64,000 bases of DNA from Methanococcoides sp. LMO-2 (GTDB lineage Archaea; Halobacteriota; Methanosarcinia; Methanosarcinales; Methanosarcinaceae). The notes under the pieces are model-generated. The model was given only the letters and a program-made list of their open reading frames with translations, had not been told where the DNA came from and searched no databases. A program made the translations under genes and the position numbers. This document shows positions 57,964 through 64,000 of this stretch, piece after piece. Numbering within the stretch: the first letter of the stretch is position 1; the number at the start of each line of letters is the position of its first letter. The DNA is taken from the NCBI RefSeq assembly GCF_038432375.1, contig NZ_JBCAUS010000002.1, positions 186,001-250,000 on the forward strand, written 5' to 3'.

Positions 57964-58743
57964 TCAATCAAGTCCTCTTTTACCAGGAATTATGCTTTCT
58001 TCCACTGGTTTTCCATAGGGACATATCAGATTGCATATTGTACACTCCATGAATCCCCTTTTTGTTATACGACGTATGTGTTTCTCATTTTGAGGAGAAA
58101 CGTCTTTGTCAAATTCATGGGAAACTACACATTTGTCGTAAATGACTTTCTTTCCAGGTTCTACTCCTTGGGAAGGGCCAGGAATGATCGCCTGATAGGG
58201 ACAGCTTTTAACACACTGAGAATGTTCCTGACAAAGGGGTTGTTCTGAACATAGATCCCGTTCAAAGGGTTCATCGGGCTCAAGTTCTGCATCTGTCAAT
58301 ACTGTTACCCATCTAACTCTTGGCCCGTATTCAGGTGTTATAACCTGAGTATTGTGTCCTATAAATCCCAATCCTGCAAGATACGCGGCAACCTTTTCAT
58401 GGACTGCATGGGATGGAACCGCTTTGTATCCTTTTTCATTTAACCAAGAAATCAAACGCCATGCACGAGTTTCGGTCACTTCGTAATACAGGTTGTAATA
58501 GTCAGCTTCCCCTCCAGAAAAATCCCCGGTACTCACAGATGATATCGCTGCATTTAAACCTTCATCCCAGAGAACTAAACCCATTACAAATGCCGATTTG
58601 GCTTCTGGCATGACTTCAGATGGTTTCACCATCCCCCTGTCATCCGGGAAATCAACCGTTTCCAGTTTTTCGAGATCCGAAACACCAAAAAGCTGGAAAC
58701 CTTCCTCAAAAGCACGTTCCTGAATCTCTTCTTTTAAGCTCAT
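57964..58743 (-). CDS. 4Fe-4S protein of the epoxyqueuosine reductase-like (QueG) group
   Basis: 259 residues from ATG 58743, since GGAGG is five bases ahead; ATG 58755 has no site. Two four-Cys ferredoxin sites are visible: CSEQPLCQEHSQCVKSCPYQ with a distant Cys near KCVVSHEF, and ECTICNLICPYG. AAYLAGLGFIGHNTQVITPE is the conserved cobalamin-facing segment of QueG and reductive-dehalogenase-like proteins. Archaea lack queuosine, so another substrate is likely. No membrane anchor is seen. Confidence 0.85.
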   Translation of the reverse strand: MSLKEEIQERAFEEGFQLFGVSDLEKLETVDFPDDRGMVKPSEVMPEAKSAFVMGLVLWDEGLNAAISSVSTGDFSGGEADYYNLYYEVTETRAWRLISWLNEKGYKAVPSHAVHEKVAAYLAGLGFIGHNTQVITPEYGPRVRWVTVLTDAELEPDEPFERDLCSEQPLCQEHSQCVKSCPYQAIIPGPSQGVEPGKKVIYDKCVVSHEFDKDVSPQNEKHIRRITKRGFMECTICNLICPYGKPVEESIIPGKRGLD

Positions 58744-58755
58744 TGTATCCTCCAT

Positions 58756-59099
58756 TTTTCCATCACAAGTATTCTAACAGAAAATTTAAGCTATATTAAC
58801 AGATAATTTGTGCCAAACATATATAGCCCTAAGCAAGTGGGAATTTCCAATGTAATAAGATTATCTCAATAACTCAGCTTGTCAAGCTTATTGAATTATC
58901 GACTTGATACTTTTCAAAAGTTCAGAAAAGAAATAAATTAAATGTTCTTAAAACTCTTTGTAATTATTTAAAAAAATATAATTCTTATAGTGTACTTATT
59001 GTTTTAATTTTAAGAGTTCGGTTTTTTAGTGTTACCTATATCCCCTATATCATGTACGGGGGGAGGGATTCGAAACCTTGAATTTTTCGAAATTGGATT
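58756..59099. other. AT-rich intergenic region with a palindrome
   Basis: About 340 bases. AGCTTG-T-CAAGCT (58876-58888) is a perfect dyad like the one at 55088. GGGGGGAGGG (59058-59067) looks like a ribosome site without a matching start. A T-arm-like GGGATTCGAAACC follows, but no tRNA can be folded. Confidence 0.4.
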
Positions 59100-59399
59100 T
59101 TGAGTCCGAAGCGTTTGTCTTTTCGTAGTGCAACTTGTAAAAACAATTATTTCTTATTTTTAATTTTAGCATCACTATTTATACAAATTACACTTACTAT
59201 TACATGGGGGTATATGTCAATGGACACACCAGAAAATAAGGAAATGATGCTAACCTCTAGGTTATATCAGCAAAAGAAAGATGATGCTTCATCACTTCAA
59301 CCAGAACCAATACCATGTCCGGAGCCGGAACCAGAACCTGCGCCAGAGCCAGTTCCTTATCCTGAACCTTCCAAAAAACCACGAGATAAGAAAGACTGA
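59100..59399 (+). CDS. Small anchored protein with Pro/Glu-rich tail
   Basis: Up to 99 residues. A single hydrophobic helix (about 17-37) is followed by a charged segment and PEPEPEPAPEPVPYPEPSKK, a TonB-like rigid spacer. Start is TTG 59100 by frame. ATG 59214 would remove the helix. No ribosome site fits well. The function is unknown, possibly a wall-spanning linker. Moderate doubt remains whether it is expressed. Confidence 0.45.
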   Translation: MSPKRLSFRSATCKNNYFLFLILASLFIQITLTITWGYMSMDTPENKEMMLTSRLYQQKKDDASSLQPEPIPCPEPEPEPAPEPVPYPEPSKKPRDKKD

Positions 59400-59539
59400 C
59401 TGAATGGTGACCGGGTGGTACTTCAGAATTCAAAAGAAACCTCTGTTTCAGGATTTTATCCTTGGATCCTTAGTCGGATCAGGGAATGATCATCTTCAGT
59501 ATTATTGATAAGAGCGGAGGCATCGGGAGGATAAAAATA

Positions 59540-60106
59540 ATGATAACCAGAGTATATATTTCCCACTCTGAGAAAGATACGGGTCTTGCCAGGGAGCTGG
59601 AGCAGGCCTTGTGGGCTGTGAATCTGGAGAGCTTTTCCTCTGTGCTCAAAAAGACCGAATCGCTGTCCGAATCAGAACTTATAGGCTTTGGCATTCGCCA
59701 TTCGGATTGTGTTGTCGTGATACTCACAATGGACGGGATACTATCACCAAAAGTAAACGAGGAAATTGGTTTTGCTGTTGGTACCGACCAGCTGGTGATC
59801 CCGTTGCTTGAATACGGAGAGAAATTACCATCCCTGATAAGTCATCTACCAGCAATTGGTTTTTCAAGGGATACCTTTGAAGATGCGCTGGGAGTTGTCA
59901 TAAAAGATATCCGTCAGCTTACTAAGCTGGACTGGCTGAAGATCAAATGTCCACACTGCGGAGAGGAGATGACGCAGTATATCACACCTCAGGAAGAGGT
60001 CGAGAAAGTTCTCCTGGAAGGTCACGATCTCAAGACCATGTGCAGCTACTGTGAGAATACGATCTCACTGGATCCAAGGACGTTCAGACCTCGCTCCCCG
60101 GAATGA
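59540..60106 (+). CDS. TIR-domain protein with C-terminal zinc ribbon
   Basis: 188 residues from ATG 59540, preceded by GGGAGG at nine bases. RVYISHSEKDTGLARELEQA, then SDCVVVILTMDGILSPKVNE and EIGFAVGTDQLVIPLL are the TIR_2 strand-helix series. The Glu pair in VNEEIG falls where NAD-cleaving TIR domains carry their catalytic Glu. The C-terminus has CPHCGEEM and CSYCENTI, a zinc ribbon. TIR proteins in prokaryotes often act in phage defence as NADases. No cyclase, Argonaute or Thoeris partner is adjacent, so the role is open. Confidence 0.8.
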   Translation: MITRVYISHSEKDTGLARELEQALWAVNLESFSSVLKKTESLSESELIGFGIRHSDCVVVILTMDGILSPKVNEEIGFAVGTDQLVIPLLEYGEKLPSLISHLPAIGFSRDTFEDALGVVIKDIRQLTKLDWLKIKCPHCGEEMTQYITPQEEVEKVLLEGHDLKTMCSYCENTISLDPRTFRPRSPE

Positions 60107-60159
60107 TCCCTATGGGCATTCAGGATGGTCGAGGGTTATGTCTGCATGCACAGCCACTT

Positions 60160-60774
60160 TCAGATCAGGCTATATCCCAGTTTTGAAAGCTCCACAAGCA
60201 ATACGATAAGTGTAAAATTACCCGCGAACAGGGGTACGATCATTTTCCGGAATGGGAACCTCACTATTGCAAGTGCTACTGCGATCACATCGCTTGGAAG
60301 GGGTGTGAGGGAGTAAAGGAAGATCATCAGCATGGTCACCCTGTCATCGATACCTTCCATCCATTTTGTAAGGCGATGGACGTTGCCTTCATATCTTCCC
60401 TTAATGCACTGCCTTCCTTTTGTACCAAGGTAGTAGAATACAAGGTCACCGAAAGTAAGCCCTATGCTTGCGAACAATGCGATCCATACTGAATTCACTC
60501 CTCCGATGGATATTGTGATCAGGGCGGTGTAGAATGTTGTGGAGGTAAATGTGGAAACTCCGCCTATCATTGCCAGCAGGAAGACAAATATGTAGACATT
60601 GCGCACCCCCAGCTTTTCTACTATCTCTGCCGGAGGGTGGTAAAATAGCAGGATTGACCACGAGGCGATGAACAGAATTATCAGGCCGATGACCTGTAGA
60701 TTCCTTTTTCCGTCATAGTGCGGGCACATCCCTGTATCCTGATCATGTATTTCTGAGTTGTCCATATTTTCCAT
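60160..60774 (-). CDS. VTT/DedA-like membrane protein
   Basis: 204 residues. After a 25-residue polar start, five to six helices. STFTSTTFYTALITISIGGV, FGDLVFYYLGTKGR and TPLPSDVIAVALAIVRFPFR match the VTT (SNARE-associated Golgi/DedA) family, with re-entrant loops. Members move lipids across membranes or support proton-driven transport. It converges with the TIR gene and diverges from RuBisCO. Confidence 0.8.
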   Translation of the reverse strand: MENMDNSEIHDQDTGMCPHYDGKRNLQVIGLIILFIASWSILLFYHPPAEIVEKLGVRNVYIFVFLLAMIGGVSTFTSTTFYTALITISIGGVNSVWIALFASIGLTFGDLVFYYLGTKGRQCIKGRYEGNVHRLTKWMEGIDDRVTMLMIFLYSLTPLPSDVIAVALAIVRFPFRKMIVPLFAGNFTLIVLLVELSKLGYSLI

Positions 60775-60968
60775 TTTGATCCTGCTTTGTTTTATAGTAA
60801 TTTGGGAAGTTCTGGTTAAAGGCTTTTCCTTTGATCTTCTTATAGATCTGTCTGATCAATCTGATTTTCAGTAAACAATGATTCCTGTTCTTCTTCATTC
60901 CTTCCCCATTTTCATCCAGTTTCATTTCACTCCAAAAATTCAAATAGCTTGCAGGCTCTCTTCTTATT
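60775..60968. other. Divergent promoter region before RuBisCO
   Basis: About 195 AT-rich bases between the VTT-like gene and RuBisCO. No ribosome site precedes ATG 60969, so a short or absent leader is likely. A Lys-rich minus-strand frame here looks spurious. Confidence 0.4.
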
Positions 60969-62393
60969 ATGAGCTCGATTTATGAAGATCTGGTCAGTTC
61001 GCTCGATTCCAAACAGGCAGCTTATGTTAATCTGGAACTTCCGGACCCGACCAACGGGGAATATCTTCTTGGGGTCTTTCACTTAATTCCCGGGGGAGAA
61101 TTAAATATATTGCAGGCCGCCGCTGAGATTGCAGCGGAATCATCCACAGGTACGAACTTCAAAGTTAATACTGAGACCAAATTTTCCAGGGTCATGAATG
61201 CTCTGGTCTACCAGCTTGATCTGGAAAGGAACCTTGTCTGGGTTGCTTATCCATGGAGGCTTTTTGACAGGGGAGGAAATGTACAGAACATTCTGACATA
61301 CATTGTTGGAAACATTCTGGGAATGAAGGAGATCTCAGCACTGAAGCTGCTGGATGTATGGTTCCCACCATCCATGCTCGAGCAGTATGACGGTCCCGGC
61401 TTTACTGTTGATGACATGAGGGAATACCTCGGTGTCTACGACAGGCCGATCCTCGGTACAATTGTAAAACCAAAGATGGGACTCACTTCTGCAGAGTACG
61501 CTGAGGTCTGCTACGACTTCTGGGTAGGCGGAGGAGATTTCGTCAAGAACGACGAGCCTCAGGCAAACCAGGACTTCTGCCCATATGACAAGATGGTACT
61601 GCATGTAAAGGAGGCCATGGACAAAGCGGTCAAGGAGACCGGCCAGAAAAAGGTCCACTCTTTCAATGTTTCAGCCGCTGACTTTGACACCATGATCGAA
61701 AGGTGTGAAATGATCGTCAATGCAGGTTTCGAGCCTGGAAGCTATGCATTCCTTATCGACGGTATCACCGCTGGATGGATGGCTATCCAGACCATCAGGA
61801 GACGATATCCGAATGTTTTCCTGCACTTCCACAGGGCAGCTCACGGAGCTTTCACAAGACCTGAGAACCCCATCGGTTTTTCAGTCCTTGTCCTGTCCAA
61901 GTTCGCACGCCTTGCCGGTGCTTCAGGTATCCACACAGGTACAGCAGGTGTAGGTAAGATGAAAGGAACACCTGAAGAGGATGTAGTAGCTGCACACGGT
62001 ATCCAGTATCTCAGTTCCACCGGCCACTTCTTCGAGCAGTCATGGACCAAGATCATGGACACAGATAAGGATGCAATAAATCTTGTTCATGAAGATACGG
62101 CTCACCATGTGATCCTTGATGATGACAGCTGGAGAGGCATGAAGAAATGCTGTCCTATCGTTTCCGGTGGACTGAATCCTGTAAGACTCAAGCCATTCAT
62201 CGATGTCATGGGCAATGTTGATTTCATCACAACCATGGGCTCAGGTGTCCATGCACATCCTGAAGGGACACAGTCAGGAGCAAAAGCACTTGTTCAGGCA
62301 TGTGATGCTTACCTTAAAGGAATTGACATTGCAGAATATGCCAAAGATCACAAGGAACTGGCACAGGCCATTGAGTTCTTCCCGAAGGTCTGA
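60969..62393 (+). CDS. rbcL: RuBisCO large subunit, form II/III (Methanococcoides type)
   Basis: 474 residues. The carbamylated Lys193 (GGGDFVKNDEP) and Mg ligands, HFHRAAHGAFTR, loop 6 GKMKGTPEED and CCPIVSGGLNP are intact. About 30 extra residues near 350-382 (FFEQSWTKIMDTDKDAINLV, HEDTAHHVILDD) correspond to the assembly domain known in Methanococcoides burtonii RuBisCO, which it closely resembles overall. It fixes CO2 onto ribulose bisphosphate in the archaeal AMP salvage pathway. The other AMP-pathway enzymes (AMP phosphorylase and isomerase) are not in the window. Confidence 0.95.
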   Translation: MSSIYEDLVSSLDSKQAAYVNLELPDPTNGEYLLGVFHLIPGGELNILQAAAEIAAESSTGTNFKVNTETKFSRVMNALVYQLDLERNLVWVAYPWRLFDRGGNVQNILTYIVGNILGMKEISALKLLDVWFPPSMLEQYDGPGFTVDDMREYLGVYDRPILGTIVKPKMGLTSAEYAEVCYDFWVGGGDFVKNDEPQANQDFCPYDKMVLHVKEAMDKAVKETGQKKVHSFNVSAADFDTMIERCEMIVNAGFEPGSYAFLIDGITAGWMAIQTIRRRYPNVFLHFHRAAHGAFTRPENPIGFSVLVLSKFARLAGASGIHTGTAGVGKMKGTPEEDVVAAHGIQYLSSTGHFFEQSWTKIMDTDKDAINLVHEDTAHHVILDDDSWRGMKKCCPIVSGGLNPVRLKPFIDVMGNVDFITTMGSGVHAHPEGTQSGAKALVQACDAYLKGIDIAEYAKDHKELAQAIEFFPKV

Positions 62394-62440
62394 GGTCGCT
62401 GCAGAGTTTCGTTGAGAGGACAGAATAATACTATACAGGG

Positions 62441-62490
62441 CTGGTCAGATCGATAATTATTCGGACCAGTTTCTGTAGCTACTCTTTTTT
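62441..62490 (+). terminator. Stem-loop and T-run after RuBisCO
   Basis: CTGGTC (62441-62446) pairs with GACCAG (62464-62469), 17-base loop; a T-run follows at 62484-62490. Suitable as the end of the RuBisCO message. Confidence 0.55.
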
Positions 62491-62638
62491 GATATGGATC
62501 TAGATTGCCCAAACATTTGAAAAAAGAATCAAAATCTTATTCTCGAGCAGTACAAATGCATCCCCTACCAGGAAGTGATTCGTTCCATTCTGGAATACTT
62601 TCTTCATGAAAAACAAAAAAAGGAAGCTTATGTCCCGA

Positions 62639-62893
62639 TTAATCGATGTGCTTTAACCCGCTTCCAAATCGTATGAGTGCAGCAATGGCGATATCTTCAT
62701 TGATCTCATCATCTGTAAATCCTGCTTTTCTGGCAAGGTTTTTCTGATTATCTACACATTCATCACAATTGATAGCAACCGCACTTCCCAATGCTATTAA
62801 TCTCTTAGTTTTACCTTCCAAATTATTGTCTGCGAATAATCTGTCCTTCAGATCTGAAAATCCGATATTTTGTTCAATGTTTTTCGAACTCAT
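62639..62893 (-). CDS. Carboxymuconolactone decarboxylase/AhpD-like protein
   Basis: 84 residues. KTKRLIALGSAVAINCDECV then DNQKNLARKAGFTDDEINE is the AhpD/CMD helical core with a CxxC redox pair. It could reduce peroxiredoxin or have another thiol role. Its ATG overlaps the TGA of the HTH gene (ATGA), so the regulator and this protein are coupled. Confidence 0.88.
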   Translation of the reverse strand: MSSKNIEQNIGFSDLKDRLFADNNLEGKTKRLIALGSAVAINCDECVDNQKNLARKAGFTDDEINEDIAIAALIRFGSGLKHID

Positions 62894-63240
62894 TTTTTAC
62901 CACCTGTTTTTACATTTTCTAAATATGCATCGCCCCGGATGGTTAACTCATATTCTGTTTTATCAGAAGAATCGAGTTTGCTGATATAGAATGCATCCTC
63001 CAGCATATCGAGGTTAAGTTTTGCCTGCATGTCGTTCATATCGAGTTCAATCTTTATCTGATCAAGACTTTTTGATCCATCCGCTAAAAACTCCATTATC
63101 ATCCTGCGTTTGGGGTTTTGAAGTGTTTTCAAACCAATTGCATGGTCTTCTGAAGGATTTCGCTCTTTTCCACTTTCATTCATCTTTTGTATCAATTTCT
63201 GTTTTTTTCTGGCAATTTCATCTAGATCCATATTAACCAT
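62890..63240 (-). CDS. Winged-helix HTH regulator
   Basis: 116 residues. After a charged helix, LKTLQNPKRRMIMEFLADGS and KSLDQIKIELDMNDMQAKLN form an ArsR-like winged helix, with EYELTIRGDAYLENVK as the wing. It probably controls itself and the AhpD-like gene to which it is coupled. No sensing Cys is visible. M1 (63240) or M4 (63231) may be the start. Confidence 0.8.
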   Translation of the reverse strand: MVNMDLDEIARKKQKLIQKMNESGKERNPSEDHAIGLKTLQNPKRRMIMEFLADGSKSLDQIKIELDMNDMQAKLNLDMLEDAFYISKLDSSDKTEYELTIRGDAYLENVKTGGKK

Positions 63241-63339
63241 TTATCATGAATAATCCTTATATTTAATATATTTTCTGGTGTCACTTAATTTTTGCTAATA
63301 GATTTAAAATTTAAACTTTAAAAAAAGGGAGGTATGATC

Positions 63340-64000
63340 TTACTCATACCTCAAAGCATCCACTGGTTTCATTTTTGATGCGTTGTATGCAGGTACTACT
63401 CCTGATACAATTCCTACAAAAATGGCGATGGAGATCCCTATTAATACCAGTTCAGGGGACAGTGTAGATCCCATCGAGGAACGCATTATTGTAAGTCCGA
63501 GGTTAGGCAGTAGGGATGTCAAAACAAGGCTTAGGAGAATGCCGAGAATACCTCCTACAAGTCCCACCATGGCAGAGTTGAAAAGGAATATCATCATGAT
63601 GTCCCTGTTCTTTGCTCCTATGGCTTTCATGGTTCCTATGTCCTTTGTCCTTTCCATTACGGATGTGAACATTGTGTTTGCAATTCCTACAGATCCAACT
63701 ACAAGTGAGACACCAGCTATAGCTGCAAGGAAGAGACTCATTGAATCCATCATCTCAGTTGCACTTTCTAATTGGGATTGTGGGTCTGAAACACTGAAAT
63801 CCCTGTCATTTTCTGTAACATGTCTTGAGATCATTAGCTTTTCTTCTATATCCTCTATCACAGCATCAACGTTGTCGATATCATCAACTTTTACAATGAT
63901 AGAATCAAAAATATCATCTTCAGCATCTTCGATTATCTCAACTGCTGCATCTATAGGCATGATGATTCCATTATCATTGTCTCCTTCTTCCAGTATACCT
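63340..64000 (-). CDS. ABC transporter permease, MacB/FtsX type (5' end outside window)
   Basis: A partial gene running off the right edge; 220 C-terminal codons are visible. The extracellular MacB-type core ends near SVSDPQSQLESATEMMDS. Then three helices follow: LFLAAIAGVSLVVGSVGIAN, VGLVGGILGILLSLVL and LIGISIAIFVGIVSGVVPAY. TKDIGTMKAIGAKNRDIMMI is the FtsX coupling helix and KMKPVDALRYE the usual end. The frame stays open past the first ATG to 64000, so the start is beyond. A MacA-like or ATPase partner should lie to the right. Confidence 0.93.
   Translation of the reverse strand, partial: GILEEGDNDNGIIMPIDAAVEIIEDAEDDIFDSIIVKVDDIDNVDAVIEDIEEKLMISRHVTENDRDFSVSDPQSQLESATEMMDSMSLFLAAIAGVSLVVGSVGIANTMFTSVMERTKDIGTMKAIGAKNRDIMMIFLFNSAMVGLVGGILGILLSLVLTSLLPNLGLTIMRSSMGSTLSPELVLIGISIAIFVGIVSGVVPAYNASKMKPVDALRYE

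Noticed and set aside
59058-59125. T-arm-like GGGATTCGAAACC and an anticodon-like stem around TTTTGAG
   Set aside because: No acceptor or D stem can be built on either strand, so this is not a tRNA. A degraded fragment cannot be excluded.
60743-60943. Lys-rich minus-strand frame upstream of RuBisCO
   Set aside because: Low-complexity composition, overlaps the VTT-like gene start, no ribosome site.
62521-62680. Startless plus-strand frame with LEQYKCIPYQEVIRSILEYF
   Set aside because: Looks faintly protein-like but runs into the antisense of the AhpD-like gene and matches no family I know. Too weak to call a remnant.

Overview
The window looks like chromosomal DNA of a methylotrophic methanogenic archaeon of the Methanosarcinales, probably near Methanococcoides or Methanolobus. 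The evidence is a form II/III RuBisCO of the Methanococcoides burtonii type, a branched acyl-CoA synthetase of the Methanosarcina type, DUF1638 and PGF-CTERM proteins, archaeal TATA boxes with many leaderless-looking starts, and GGGG/GGAGG ribosome sites elsewhere. None of the roughly 60 genes whose ends lie in the window stops with TAG, and one long histidine kinase carries an in-frame TAG. This fits a genome in which TAG is read as pyrrolysine.

Layout. 1-3.8 kb: a partial beta-helix surface protein and two FemAB-like acyltransferases. 4.2-10.8 kb: a Cache/PAS histidine kinase, small proteins, a lipobox plus PGF-CTERM protein and lrgAB. 11-17.1 kb: a three-gene 2-oxoacid:ferredoxin oxidoreductase facing a Glu/Leu-type dehydrogenase and an acyl-CoA synthetase, which together could convert branched or aryl acids into amino acids. 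17.1-25.2 kb: THEP1 NTPase, a candidate structured RNA, GNAT, methyltransferase, hydantoinase/oxoprolinase, DUF1638, and a Gdx-type exporter with a GbsR-like regulator. 25.4-27.7 kb: a GC-rich, bacterial-looking katG behind a short leader that matches the start of a monofunctional catalase. 27.8-41 kb: ordinary metabolic, transport and redox genes (YihY, TrkH, flavodoxin, racemase, MFS, SagB-like), with a frameshifted cupin pseudogene.

41.2-49.3 kb is the most unusual block. Four genes on one strand encode an OB-fold membrane protein, a HerA/VirB4-like ATPase, a 1245-residue protein with a central hydrophobic segment, and an acidic repeat protein. I know of no described system with this composition; an export or effector system is my inference. 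49.5-58.8 kb holds a radical SAM protein, the TAG-containing histidine kinase, and a run of gene debris: an unrecognised remnant, the tail of a duplicated oxidoreductase, and two Cas1-like C-terminal remnants. 59-64 kb holds a Pro/Glu-rich anchored protein, a TIR plus zinc-ribbon protein, RuBisCO, a small AhpD-like protein with an HTH regulator, and a partial FtsX/MacB permease.

I saw no tRNA, rRNA, CRISPR array or intact insertion sequence.
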